From an uncultured Acidimicrobiales bacterium (GTDB lineage: Bacteria; Actinomycetota; Acidimicrobiia; Acidimicrobiales; SZUA-35): DNA of 64,000 nt. The position numbers and the translations under genes were made by a program. This document shows, piece by piece, positions 15,781-25,025 of this stretch (position 1 is its first letter; every line of letters starts with the position of its first letter). The notes under the pieces were generated by a model that did not search any database, was not told the DNA's origin, and saw only the letters and a list, made by a program, of their open reading frames with translations. Where the stretch lies: assembly GCA_937925335.1 (NCBI GenBank), contig CALEWY010000106.1, positions 1-64,000 of the forward strand. The letters are read 5' to 3'.

Positions 15781-18700
15781 TGAGTTGGTTCCCGGACATG
15801 TTTTGGTTGTTTGGCGAATGGTGGCTGTGGATGCTCTTGCCGTTGTTGGCGGGCCTTGCCATCGGCTGGTGGTTCTGGCGCCGTCCATGGCGTCTCGGTC
15901 TTGCCGACCACGAAACGCAGATCACGGGCTTGCGCCACGAGCAAGCTGGGTTGCGGTTTGATCTCGACGAAGCGCGTACGCAGCTCGGCGAGCGCGACAG
16001 TTCGATCCTGGCACTCAACGGTCAGGTCGGAGAGTTGCAAACGACGAAGACCTCGTTGATGGATGTGCGCGGCGAGCGCGATCAGATGTCGGCTCGTATC
16101 GGTGAGCTGGAAGGTGATCTGACCGCTCGCGAATCTGCTGCATCGGCGCTTGAACGCGACCTTGCAGGCGTGCGGACGAACCTTTCGACGACGGAGAGCG
16201 AACTCGTTGGCAGCCGCGAACGAGCTGATGGGCTGGCAGCTGAGCTCGCCGGAGCGCAGGATCGCATCGGCGTGCTCGAGGGAGAGCTCAACGGCGCCAA
16301 CGCTCGAGTTGGAAGGCTTGAAACCGAACTGGGCGATGCTCGTTCTCACGCTGGTCAACTCGAGGGTGAGTTGTCTGGTCGGAATGCGGAGTTTGGTGAG
16401 TTGCAGGGCTTGATGGGCTCGACGACGCAGCGTTCGGGTGAGCTCGAAAATGAACTTGCTGGCGCTCACGAGCGAACTGCGGCTGTTCAGTCAGAACTCG
16501 ACGGATTGCGAGCTTCGTCGGCCGAGCTCGAGTCGACCGTGAACGACCTACGTTCCGGTTTGGCTGAGCGTGAAGGTCGGATTGCTGAGTTGGAGTCCGA
16601 AGCTGCCGTGCTCGGGACCGAGGTCATCGATCTGCGCTCGAGCGTTGATGAGCGTTCGCAGCGGGCGAGTGCGTTGCAGTCAGAGCTCGCCGGAAGAGAC
16701 GCACGAATCAGCGAACTCGAAGGCGCTGCTGCTGGGCTCCAGAGTGATGTCGATTCGAACGTCGAGCGAGCTGCGATTCTCGAGCGGAACTTCTCCGGGA
16801 GCCAGGGTCGAATCAGCGAGCTGGAGAACGAACTCGCCGGCAGCGGCACCCGTATCGGTGAGCTCGAAGGAGAGCTCGCCGCCCGAAACGGCCGCATCGG
16901 TGAGCTCGAAGGTGAGTTGTCAGGGCGTGATGGCCGGATTGGTGAGCTTGAAGGTGAGTTGTCCGGGCGTGATGCGCGGATTGGTGAGTTGCAGGGCCTG
17001 GTCGGCACCTCTGACCAACGAAGCTCTGAACTCGAGGCAGAGCTCTCGACTGCATCGAGCCGCATCGGCGAACTCGAGATTGCACTCACGACCACTCGTT
17101 CTCAAGTCACCAGCCTCGAAGACGACATATCCGGGCGAGACGGTCGGATCGTTGAGCTGGAAGGTCAGCTCAGTCGTATCGATGAGCTCGAAGGTGAGCT
17201 GGCCGGACGCAACGGCAGAGTCGACGAGCTTGAGAACGAGCTTGCTGGCCGTTCGAGTCGGGTCGGCGAGCTTGAAGGTGAACTTGCCGGCAGTAGCGGA
17301 CGGATCGCTGAGCTCGAAGGTCAGCTCGGCCGCATCGGTGAATTGGAGACCGAGCTTGCTGGTCGTTCGAGTCGAGTTGCTGAGCTCGAAGGTCAGCTCG
17401 GCCGCATCGGTGAGCTGGAGAACGAGCTTGATGGTCGTTCGAGTCGAGTTGCTGAACTTGAGGGTCAGCTCGGCCGCATCGGTGAATTGGAAGCCGAGTT
17501 GGTCGGTCGATCGAGTCAGGTTGCCGAGCTGGAGAGCGAACTCGCCGGCAGTAGTCATCAGGTCGGCGAACTCCAACGTCTCGTCGGGTCGGCAGACCAA
17601 CGGGCAACCAAACTCGACGGGGAGTTGGCGAACGCCTCCAACAGAGTGTCCGAGCTCGAAGGCGCACTCGCCGAGGCAACAAACCGCGCCGGTGATCTGC
17701 AAGGTCGGATCGAAACGGGTGACGGTCGAATCGAAGAACTCGAACGCGTGCTTGCAGCGCGTAATGGTCGGATTGGTGAGCTCGAAAACCTCGCCAACCG
17801 GATCCCTGGTTTCGAAGCCGATCTCGCCGGCCGTGACGGACGCATCGCTGAACTGGAGGGCGAGCTCGATGGGCGTTCGGCCCAGATCGGCGAGCTTGAG
17901 GCTGAGGTCTCGAACATCGCCGGGTTACAGAGCAACATGGCGAGCCTCGAGGGTCGGATTATCGAGCGTGACTCTGAGCTTGCTGCACTGCGGGCTCAGC
18001 TCGCCGAAGCAGAGGCTCGTCCGGCCTTCGAACCCCTCGTTGGTGACGGGCAACCGGACAACGATGCGTTCGCTCGTCGACTCGCTCTCGTCCGAGCAGA
18101 CCGAGACCTCGGCTACACCGACGATCTCAAGTTGATCAAGGGCGTCGGACCGAAGATGGAGGAGCTACTGAACAACAACGGCCTCGAGACCTTCTACGAA
18201 GTGGCGTTGCTCGACGCCGATGCTGTGGAAGCCCTCGAAGGTCGCCTCGATGCATTCCCCGGCCGCATCGTGCGAGACGAATGGGTCCCACAGGCCGCCG
18301 GCCTCCACGGGGTCCATCACGGCGAGGACATTGCCGATCAAGTCACCATCGCCCCGTCGGCTGAACGCCAGGCGCTTGCCGAGGCGGGTCATGCCGACTT
18401 CTTCGAGGCTCGGATGGCCTCGATCTCGTCGGATCGCGATCTCGACTACACCGATGATCTCAAGTTGATCAAGGGTGTTGGGCCGAAGTTGGAAGGTGTG
18501 CTGCACGACAACGGGCTCACGACCTTCTTCCAGGTTGCGATGCTCGACGACGCAGCGGTGGACGACCTCGAAGAACGCATCGACACGTTCCCTGGGCGAG
18601 TGCGTCGTGACGACTGGGTGCCACAGGCCGGCCGGCTGCACGGCACACATCACGACGAGGACATCGAAGCGGATGTTGTCATCCCGTGGTTTGCTGGCGA

Positions 18701-19253
18701 ACCGCCGGCCGAATCGAAGTCATCAGCACCGGCTGACTATGTCGATGACCTGAAGCCGATCAAGGGTGTCGGGAAGAAGATGTCCGAAGCGCTGGCGGGG
18801 GAGGGGATCACCAACTTTTACCAGTTGGCGGTGCTCACCGATGCCGAGGTCGATGCGCTCGAAAGCCGAATGGGTGTCAGCGGCGGGCGAATCCGCTCGG
18901 AGAACTGGATCCCTCAGGCTGCGCAGCTCCACTATGAGCAGTACGACGTCGAGATCTATGACCTCGTCACGGTCGAAGGGGTCTATGCCGACGAGTTCGA
19001 ACGCCAGTTGATGACCAACGCTCGAGGTCGGAAGTTCAACTACGTGGACGACCTCAAGTTGATCAAGGGGGTCGGCCCCAAGATGGAGAAGCTCCTCAAC
19101 AGCAACGGGCTCAAGACCTTCCTGCAAGTCTCGCTACTCAATGAGGCTGGGGTCTCAGCGCTCAACGACCGGCTCGAGTTCTTCCCGGGCAGGATCCTGC
19201 GAGATGACTGGGTCGGACAGGCCGGGTCGCTCCACGGCGAACACCACGGTTGA
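15780..19253 (+). CDS. giant membrane-anchored coiled-coil protein with four C-terminal helix-hairpin-helix modules
   Basis: 1157 aa. One N-terminal Trp-rich membrane helix (about 5-33), then a coiled coil from about 45 to 740 built of 14-residue (two-heptad) units such as GRDGRIGELEGELS; central copies are almost identical in DNA as well (42-nt period). From about 775 come four repeats of DDLKLIKGVGPKMEELL...GRI.RD.WV.QA..LHG.HH, a helix-hairpin-helix (GVGPK) module found in nucleic-acid-binding and ribosomal-type proteins. The third copy is the most diverged. The start overlaps the OmpA-like stop (TGATGA), implying a physical or functional pair. Role unknown; it may link the envelope to DNA or RNA, or use the HhH for protein contacts. 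Confidence 0.88.
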   Translation: MSWFPDMFWLFGEWWLWMLLPLLAGLAIGWWFWRRPWRLGLADHETQITGLRHEQAGLRFDLDEARTQLGERDSSILALNGQVGELQTTKTSLMDVRGERDQMSARIGELEGDLTARESAASALERDLAGVRTNLSTTESELVGSRERADGLAAELAGAQDRIGVLEGELNGANARVGRLETELGDARSHAGQLEGELSGRNAEFGELQGLMGSTTQRSGELENELAGAHERTAAVQSELDGLRASSAELESTVNDLRSGLAEREGRIAELESEAAVLGTEVIDLRSSVDERSQRASALQSELAGRDARISELEGAAAGLQSDVDSNVERAAILERNFSGSQGRISELENELAGSGTRIGELEGELAARNGRIGELEGELSGRDGRIGELEGELSGRDARIGELQGLVGTSDQRSSELEAELSTASSRIGELEIALTTTRSQVTSLEDDISGRDGRIVELEGQLSRIDELEGELAGRNGRVDELENELAGRSSRVGELEGELAGSSGRIAELEGQLGRIGELETELAGRSSRVAELEGQLGRIGELENELDGRSSRVAELEGQLGRIGELEAELVGRSSQVAELESELAGSSHQVGELQRLVGSADQRATKLDGELANASNRVSELEGALAEATNRAGDLQGRIETGDGRIEELERVLAARNGRIGELENLANRIPGFEADLAGRDGRIAELEGELDGRSAQIGELEAEVSNIAGLQSNMASLEGRIIERDSELAALRAQLAEAEARPAFEPLVGDGQPDNDAFARRLALVRADRDLGYTDDLKLIKGVGPKMEELLNNNGLETFYEVALLDADAVEALEGRLDAFPGRIVRDEWVPQAAGLHGVHHGEDIADQVTIAPSAERQALAEAGHADFFEARMASISSDRDLDYTDDLKLIKGVGPKLEGVLHDNGLTTFFQVAMLDDAAVDDLEERIDTFPGRVRRDDWVPQAGRLHGTHHDEDIEADVVIPWFAGEPPAESKSSAPADYVDDLKPIKGVGKKMSEALAGEGITNFYQLAVLTDAEVDALESRMGVSGGRIRSENWIPQAAQLHYEQYDVEIYDLVTVEGVYADEFERQLMTNARGRKFNYVDDLKLIKGVGPKMEKLLNSNGLKTFLQVSLLNEAGVSALNDRLEFFPGRILRDDWVGQAGSLHGEHHG
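16870..17560 (+). repeat. 42-nt (14-residue) coiled-coil repeat array
   Basis: Repeated blocks such as GGTCGTTCGAGTCGAGTTGCTGAGC followed by GAAGGTCAGCTCGGCCGCATCGGTGA recur several times with very few changes. This indicates recent tandem duplication inside the coiled-coil gene. Confidence 0.8.
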
Positions 19254-19299
19254 GCTCGGCCATGCGGTGAACGCTCGAGCGTCACCGGCGTTGTTTCAT

Positions 19300-19339
19300 A
19301 GAGAGCGTGATGAGTGGGGAACCACTCATCACGCTCTCT
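19300..19339. terminator. long perfect hairpin terminator after the coiled-coil gene
   Basis: AGAGAGCGTGATGAGTGG, loop GGAA, CCACTCATCACGCTCTCT (18-bp perfect stem), followed by GCAGTTTTGG. The remaining ~170 bp before the VWA gene is T/G-rich with no confident promoter. Confidence 0.75.
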
Positions 19340-19511
19340 GCAGTTTTGGTGTGGCTGTAGTTTTGGCTCTGTGGGGTGTGGTTTCTGGGGCGGTGGGTTG
19401 TGGGCCTGGTTTTGCGTGACGACAGGTCGTGTTACTGCGGTTTCGTGACCCGTAGATGACGAAGCTGTGACGGGGGGAACCCGTTCGGCTTGGTGGTCGC
19501 CGAAGCTGATC

Positions 19512-21302
19512 ATGAACACGCAGCGAACTACCTCATCTCCCACATCGACCGCACGATCGAAAGCCCTTGAGCTTCGTAAGGTCGCCGCCCTCACTCTTGC
19601 CCTCGCACTCGGTGCAACCGCCTGTGGCGGCTCGAGCGACTCGGACACCGACGCCGAGAGCTCCTTCACCGAGGAATCACAATCGTCCTCCGGTGCTGAC
19701 GACGGCGATTCCAGCGAATCCGCCGATGCGGAGTCCGACTTCACCATCGTCGCTGGCGATGAGAGCGAGGCAAGTGACGAGGAGGCCATGGAGGACGATG
19801 CCATGGAGGAGTCATTCGGAGCCGCCGATTCGGACAGCGACGACGGATTCTCGATCGTCGAAGGTGGAGAGAGTCGCGAGGCCGTCGAAGCCGAAGAGGG
19901 CTTCTTTTGTGAGACCGAAGCAGAGCCGGACCCGAACCAGCTTGAGAACAACTTCTTTGAGACCTATGGCGTCCGAGACTTCGTGGAGACCGACCGTGAT
20001 CCACTCTCGACCTTCGCCCTCGATGTCGACACCGCGAGCTATTCGATCGCAGGACAGTGGTTGAACCAAGGCACGTTGCCTCCGAGTGAAGCAATCCGAG
20101 TCGAGGAGTTCGTCAACTCCTTCGACTACGACTACGACGCACCTCGTGACGGTCTCAACGCCGTCGTCGACGGCGGCCCCTCACCATTCAACGAGGGCAA
20201 TGTCATCGTCCGTGTTGGTGTCCAGGGTGAGATCGTGCGTGATGCCGATCGTCCCCAGGCCAACCTCACGTTCGTCGTCGACACGTCCGGCTCGATGGAC
20301 CGTCAAGACCGCCTCGGTCTGGTCAAGGAATCACTCGAAACGCTCGTGAGCGAACTCGACGATGACGACACCGTCGCAATCGTGACCTACTCCGACAACG
20401 CACAGATCATCCTCGAGCCGACCTCGGTTCGTGATTCACGAGACATCTTCCGAGCCATCGACCGTCTCGAGCCGAACGGTTCGACCAACCTCGAAGCCGG
20501 CCTCGAAGCCGCCTACGACCTTGCGAACGAATCGTTCGACCGTGATGGCATCAATCGAGTCATCCTCGCCAGCGACGGTGTCGCAAACGTTGGTCTCACC
20601 GACCCGGATGGCCTCGTTGACTTGATCCGTCGTGACGCCGACCGTGGCATCCAGCTTGTCACCCTCGGTGTTGGCATGGGCAACTTCAACGACGTGGTCA
20701 TGGAAACACTCGCCGATGACGGTGACGGCTTCTACGCATACGTCAACACCATCGACGAAGCCGACCGTCTCTTCCGTGAGGAGCTCGTCTCAACCCTGCT
20801 CACCGTCGCAATCGACGGCAAGATCCAGGTTGAGTTCGACGAAGACACCGTCGAGGCCTACCGCCTCATCGGCTTCGAGAACCGAGCGATCCTCGACGAC
20901 GACTTTCGCAACGACGGTGTCGATGCTGGCGAACTCGGTGCTGGACACCAGGTGACCGCAATCTACGAACTCGAGCTCGCTCGAGGCGTTGGTGGCAACG
21001 ACAACCTCGGAACCGTCGCCCTTCGTTGGGAAGATCCTGAGACCGGTGACGTGATCGAAGGCCAGATCGACATCGATGCCTCTGACATCGAGGAGAACTG
21101 GAACCGCACGTCGGAAGACTTCCGTCTCGCCGTGGTCGTGGCTTCCTTCGCCGAGATCCTGCGAGACAGCCCCTTCGCCGACACGATCACTCTTCAAGAG
21201 GTTGCTCGGGAAGCCGAAGCCCTGGTCGGCAGCACAACCGCTGACGACGAAGACGTCGAGAACCTCGTCGACCTCGTCTGGACCGCAGAGACCCTGAAGT
21301 AG
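19512..21302 (+). CDS. VWA-domain (YfbK-type) secreted lipoprotein
   Basis: 596 aa from ATG 19512 (the track start is 15 codons earlier). Signal peptide with lipobox LGATAC at about residue 37, then an acidic Ser/Asp/Glu-rich linker to about residue 130. DPLSTFALDVDTASYSIAGQWLNQG is the YfbK-type N-terminal segment. The VWA domain has an intact MIDAS, FVVDTSGSMDRQDRL, with T and D positions in SNTLEAGLEAAY-like and ILASDGVANVG. The C-terminal region (VEFDEDTVEAYRLIGFENRAI, ADTITLQEVAREAEAL) matches DUF3520. Extracytoplasmic, metal-dependent adhesion or scaffolding is likely. Confidence 0.9.
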   Translation: MNTQRTTSSPTSTARSKALELRKVAALTLALALGATACGGSSDSDTDAESSFTEESQSSSGADDGDSSESADAESDFTIVAGDESEASDEEAMEDDAMEESFGAADSDSDDGFSIVEGGESREAVEAEEGFFCETEAEPDPNQLENNFFETYGVRDFVETDRDPLSTFALDVDTASYSIAGQWLNQGTLPPSEAIRVEEFVNSFDYDYDAPRDGLNAVVDGGPSPFNEGNVIVRVGVQGEIVRDADRPQANLTFVVDTSGSMDRQDRLGLVKESLETLVSELDDDDTVAIVTYSDNAQIILEPTSVRDSRDIFRAIDRLEPNGSTNLEAGLEAAYDLANESFDRDGINRVILASDGVANVGLTDPDGLVDLIRRDADRGIQLVTLGVGMGNFNDVVMETLADDGDGFYAYVNTIDEADRLFREELVSTLLTVAIDGKIQVEFDEDTVEAYRLIGFENRAILDDDFRNDGVDAGELGAGHQVTAIYELELARGVGGNDNLGTVALRWEDPETGDVIEGQIDIDASDIEENWNRTSEDFRLAVVVASFAEILRDSPFADTITLQEVAREAEALVGSTTADDEDVENLVDLVWTAETLK

Positions 21303-21325
21303 TCCTGGCTTCTCCGCCGAGGTGA

Positions 21326-21366
21326 CCGGTCACGAACACGAGCACGCTGCCTCGGTTCGTGACCGG
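21326..21366. terminator. 12-bp inverted repeat between convergent genes, probable bidirectional terminator
   Basis: CCGGTCACGAAC and GTTCGTGACCGG with a 17-nt loop in the 96-bp gap between the VWA gene and deoD. There is no U-tract, so termination is inferred from position and symmetry. Confidence 0.5.
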
Positions 21367-21398
21367 AGCTGGGGTTTCAGCCGGAAGGGGAGAGCCGG

Positions 21399-22115
21399 CT
21401 AGGAAGCCCCTGTGGTGACCGCCTCGAGGACCAGCCCGATCATGTCATCGAACGTGGTCTGGCGGTCCTCGGCGGTCATCGCTTCTTCTCGTTTGATGTG
21501 ATCACTCACGGTGCACACGGCGAGCGCAGCGATTCCCTCTTCCGCAGCGAGGCCGTAGAGGCCAGCAGCTTCCATCTCGACCGCAAGGAAGCCGTATCGG
21601 TCCAGCAGGTCGAAGAGGCCCTCGTCGGGTCCGTAGAAGAAGTCCGACGTGAACAGGCGACCCGCCTTCACATCGACTCCCCGACGTTCAGCGGCCGCCG
21701 CAGCTGCTGTGAGCAGGCCAAAGTCGGCCGTGGCCGCAAAGTCTCGGCCACCCAAGCGTGATCGGTTGACGGTTGAGTCCGTCCCGGCGCTGACGGCCAG
21801 CAGCACGTCGCCAAGGTTGATGTCGTCCTTGATCGCACCACAGGAGCCGACCCGGACGATGGTGGTCACGCCGTATTCACGGATGAGCTCGGTGGCGTAG
21901 ATCGAGATCGACGGGATGCCCATGCCGGAGCCTTGAACCGAGATCGGAACACCGTTGACCGTGCCCGTGAAACCAAGCATGTTTCGGACGTCGGTGACGA
22001 GGCGAGCATCGTCGAGGTAGTTATCGGCGATGAATTTGGCTCGGAGGGGGTCGCCAGGCATCAAGACGATGGGGGCGAAATCTCCAGGTTCTGCGCTCAG
22101 GTGAGGGGTTGGCAT
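21399..22115 (-). CDS. deoD: purine nucleoside phosphorylase, DeoD type
   Basis: 238 aa from ATG 22115 (MPTPHLSAEPGDFAP). Family signatures are IVLMPGDPLRAKFIADNYL (phosphate-binding GDPLRA), MGIPSISIYATELI, VRVGSCGAI and VEMEAAGLYGLA, followed by CTVSDHI with the catalytic Asp. It cleaves purine (deoxy)ribonucleosides with phosphate. The hexameric DeoD type is indicated by length and by the MPGDP and GSCGA motifs. It is divergent from a small Cys-containing gene. Confidence 0.93.
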   Translation of the reverse strand: MPTPHLSAEPGDFAPIVLMPGDPLRAKFIADNYLDDARLVTDVRNMLGFTGTVNGVPISVQGSGMGIPSISIYATELIREYGVTTIVRVGSCGAIKDDINLGDVLLAVSAGTDSTVNRSRLGGRDFAATADFGLLTAAAAAAERRGVDVKAGRLFTSDFFYGPDEGLFDLLDRYGFLAVEMEAAGLYGLAAEEGIAALAVCTVSDHIKREEAMTAEDRQTTFDDMIGLVLEAVTTGAS

Positions 22116-22140
22116 CGCATGAGGATGGCACAATGGAACG

Positions 22141-22497
22141 ATGGCTATGCGCCAAGACTGCAAGCACTTCCAGAGTCGGGCTTACGCAAGTGGTGACACG
22201 ATGCGCAAGTGCGCACTCGATCTCGCCCCCGAAGCACCGTGGCACTGTCCAGCCGATTGCACGGGATACGAACCGCGGCGAGCCGACGTCAACTGGCGGC
22301 ACGGCACGTTGATCACCCCGTCGACGCCGGAACCGCCGTCGAGCGTTGGCGAAGACCCCTCGATCGCTGCACTTCTCGATTCGGCAGAAGACATCATCAA
22401 CAACGCTGGCCCAGAGATTCGCGAGCAGGTCGACATCGAACGCGAGCGTGAACAACGGCGCAATCGCAAGCGTCCCCGTTGGTGGCCATTCGGCTGA
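22141..22497 (+). CDS. conserved-type hypothetical protein with N-terminal Cys cluster
   Basis: 118 aa. The first 45 residues hold five Cys (DCKHF, MRKCALDL, WHCPADCTGYEP), a spacing that could bind a metal. The middle is Pro-rich, followed by an acidic helix (AALLDSAEDIINNAGPEIREQV) and a very basic tail (REQRRNRKRPRWWPFG). No family recognised. It starts 25 bp from the divergent deoD start, which is compact enough for shared regulation. Confidence 0.7.
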   Translation: MAMRQDCKHFQSRAYASGDTMRKCALDLAPEAPWHCPADCTGYEPRRADVNWRHGTLITPSTPEPPSSVGEDPSIAALLDSAEDIINNAGPEIREQVDIEREREQRRNRKRPRWWPFG

Positions 22498-22794
22498 CTT
22501 CCCCAAGAACGTTTCGCCGTGCTGACGGCGCTGCGTGGCGGTCTTCTCATGTCGTACGGTCTTTTCTGCGAAGTGCTCACAATCTGACCGCATTGTGACG
22601 ATAGTTAGTTGTTGAAGCAGTTAACTGCAACAACGTACATATCGGTCAGCGCGAAGCCGTCCAACTTTTCGTTGTCCGCAAACTCCAACGTGTGTCACAG
22701 CGAGGGCGGCCAGAACTCCGGGCTGTCCTCGCTGCACGTTTTGGTCGCCTGGTGGCGCAGATCGAGCCCTCAGCTGTGCGAGGCTTACCCCACC
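22498..22794. other. 297-bp intergenic region with two inverted repeats
   Basis: It contains CACAAT-N8-ATTGTG (22578-22597) and the palindrome GCAGTTAACTGC (22617-22628), the latter flanked by GTTGTT and AACAAC (22608-22634). It lies upstream of a lipoprotein gene. A local AT-rich patch (ACGTACATATC) follows the palindrome and may hold a -10. Operator function is inferred only from symmetry. Confidence 0.4.
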
Positions 22795-24423
22795 ATGCTT
22801 CGCCTCGCCTTCCCGCGTTCTCTCACGCTGCGTTCCCTCATCTTGCTCGTCGCGTTCGCGCTCGTCGCATCTGCATGCTCCGGTGGTGACGAGGCGGTTG
22901 AACCCGCCGAGGAGGGCGCAAGCGGTTCGAGCGAAGCGGAGCAACGAGAACCATCCAACGGCGAGCCGGTCGAAACCGGAGCGGGTGGACTCGGCGCTGA
23001 TGCCATTCCTGATGGAGTCGACGACGCGCTCGTCTACTCCTGTGCCGGCCGAGTCGTCGATGTCGATTCACTGATCGCCGGGCTTGAGTCCGATGTCCCA
23101 GGTGACGATGATCTGACCGCCGCCGGCTTCGATCCGACCATGATCGGTAACACCTCGGCCTGGCGGTTGGTCGCTGAAGCAAACCTCTTGATCGGTGCGG
23201 AGCCTTTGGCGACGTCGCCCCCGGCGCTTGTCGTCATCGAGCCAGGAGGGGCCCCGTTTGGCTGTGTCGCAACCCGCGCCGGTGCCTTCGATCTTCGCCA
23301 GGTCGCCTTTGAACCGATCGACGGCGGTCTTGCGATCGAGTCGTGCGTCGATCCATCGAGTGTCACCGTCGATCGGCGCGACATCGACGGCGTCGACGTC
23401 ATCTCTGTTCTCGCTCCGATCAGCGACGATCTCGCCGACTCGTGTGAGGTCGACGGCACCGTCGTGGTCGATGCGGCCGCTGCCGGAGGTGAGGTTGGCG
23501 ATGGGGCACTCACCAGCTTCACGTTCCCCTTCGCCCCGGCGCAGCCATCGGTCTGGCACCGGCTCGGATTTGTGGCATCACCAACATCACTCGATGGCAC
23601 AGGGCTCGACTCAACCCCGCTTTTGACCGTCGAGTGCGCGGCGACGTCGTTGCCCACCGAAGCATTCGTCGAGTGGAGCGATGTTGAGCCCGGCTTCGAC
23701 GTGACGGTCGTGGCGGGAGGGGAAGACCTGTTCACGGTTGAGTTCGTCAGCCTCGACGGTTCCAACTCGTTGACCCGAGCGGCCCAGGCCTACGTCACCA
23801 ACGCCGGTGGAGAGGTCGCACAACCGATCGCCAGCGGCTTCTTGAATGGATTCAGCGACTACGCGGCGCCGCTCGAGCCTCGGCCCTACTCACTACGCAT
23901 CGACGGTGGTGGCGGCGACCCGGTCGAGATCTCGTGCGGTGAAGCTGGCGTGTCCGGCGCCGATATCGCCGGATCGGATAGTGGCCAGGTGCCACTCGTG
24001 CCGCTCGGTGGCGATCTCGCGGCGGCACAAGCAACGTTTGACAACGCCGCCGTATCGCCCTTCGCCTACCTGCGATTGGTTCCGATCTGCAACGGGTGTG
24101 GCAACGGCCCGCTCGAGTTGCAGATGACACCAAGCTCGAACTCATCTGGCGTCTCGCATCTGTTCGATCCGCCGCTGTCTGAGCAAGCGGGTGCCGCGGC
24201 TTCGGCGATCGTCAACCCATTCGAGATCCACGATGTGCTCGCCCAAGCAGAAGCCGATGGCAAAGACGTCCAGTACACGCTCGACCCGCTGTCAGGGCTG
24301 CCGACTCGATGGACGATCGACGGCGTTGGTGGCGAGATCCTCTGCTTCGAGGTCGACACGGCGCCGCCAGACCTTCGCCCTGATCAAGTGTGCGAGACGA
24401 CGAGAGACTTGATGTCGAGCTAA
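22795..24423 (+). CDS. large secreted lipoprotein, function unknown
   Basis: 542 aa from ATG 22795. Signal peptide SLTLRSLILLVAFALVASAC with lipobox, then an acidic linker. The mature part has about a dozen Cys placed in pairs suited to disulfides (YSCAGR, FGCVATR, SCVDPS, DSCEVDG, VECAAT, ISCGEAG, CNGCGNG, LCFEVDT, VCETTRD) and beta-rich stretches. The final WTIDGVGGEILCFEVDT resembles the DUF6174-type secreted pattern, but I do not trust that assignment. It is extracytoplasmic and membrane anchored. The longer track start at 22609 would bury the signal peptide and is rejected. Confidence 0.75.
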   Translation: MLRLAFPRSLTLRSLILLVAFALVASACSGGDEAVEPAEEGASGSSEAEQREPSNGEPVETGAGGLGADAIPDGVDDALVYSCAGRVVDVDSLIAGLESDVPGDDDLTAAGFDPTMIGNTSAWRLVAEANLLIGAEPLATSPPALVVIEPGGAPFGCVATRAGAFDLRQVAFEPIDGGLAIESCVDPSSVTVDRRDIDGVDVISVLAPISDDLADSCEVDGTVVVDAAAAGGEVGDGALTSFTFPFAPAQPSVWHRLGFVASPTSLDGTGLDSTPLLTVECAATSLPTEAFVEWSDVEPGFDVTVVAGGEDLFTVEFVSLDGSNSLTRAAQAYVTNAGGEVAQPIASGFLNGFSDYAAPLEPRPYSLRIDGGGGDPVEISCGEAGVSGADIAGSDSGQVPLVPLGGDLAAAQATFDNAAVSPFAYLRLVPICNGCGNGPLELQMTPSSNSSGVSHLFDPPLSEQAGAAASAIVNPFEIHDVLAQAEADGKDVQYTLDPLSGLPTRWTIDGVGGEILCFEVDTAPPDLRPDQVCETTRDLMSS

Positions 24424-24524
24424 GCGGTCGCAGCTCGGAGCCCAGGCAGGCAACGCCAGACTTGAACGCTCAGACTGAAACGTGCTTGGCGGAAGCGCCT
24501 CGATCCGGTGTCCAACGTTGAACG

Positions 24525-25016
24525 TTACGCGTTGGCTTCGTCGATCTCGTCGAACGCTTGGGTCAGCGTGTTCCAGCTGAGCGTGGCGCACTTGATGCGC
24601 GTGGGGTACTTCACCACTCCCTGAAGAGCCTCGAGATCACCGAGGTCGATTTCGGGGTCGATCTCATCGGCTGGATCGGCTTCGGCTTCGGAGCCGTCGC
24701 CGCCGACGTTGGTCTCGTGAATGCTCATCAGCGACTTGAAGGCGCTGGTGATCTTTCGAGCTTCGTCGATGGTCTTGCCTTTGACAGCGGCCGACATCAT
24801 CGACGCCGATGACTGGCTGATCGAGCAACCCTGCCCGCCGATCTTGATGTCAACGATCGTGCCGTCTGCGGCATCGACGTAGACGACGATCTCATCACCA
24901 CACAGCGGGTTGAACCCCTCGGTCCGGTGCGCGGGTGGTTCGAGCTCACCGCTATTTCGCGGGGTTCGGTAGTGGTCGAGAATGATTTCTCGGTAGAGGT
25001 CTTCGAGTCCGGCCAT
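24525..25016 (-). CDS. sufU: SufU-type Fe-S scaffold / sulfurtransferase
   Basis: 163 aa. LYREIILDHYRTPRN, NPLCGDEIVVYV (Cys-Gly-Asp), GGQGCSISQSSASMMSAAV and the late RIKCATLSWNTL supply the three zinc/sulfur Cys of SufU. Between the second and third Cys is an acidic insert (GGDGSEAEADPADEIDPEIDLGD), longer than in Bacillus SufU. It receives persulfide from SufS. It follows sufS by 9 bp, with AGGAGATC as RBS. The SufS-SufU pair is the Gram-positive/actinobacterial system. Confidence 0.93.
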   Translation of the reverse strand: MAGLEDLYREIILDHYRTPRNSGELEPPAHRTEGFNPLCGDEIVVYVDAADGTIVDIKIGGQGCSISQSSASMMSAAVKGKTIDEARKITSAFKSLMSIHETNVGGDGSEAEADPADEIDPEIDLGDLEALQGVVKYPTRIKCATLSWNTLTQAFDEIDEANA

Positions 25017-25025
25017 GGTGATCTC

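Noticed and set aside
16570-18135. 521-aa and other long ORFs inside the coiled-coil gene on both strands
   Set aside because: Repetitive DNA keeps several frames open; only frame 15780..19253 has heptads plus HhH domains and proper start context.
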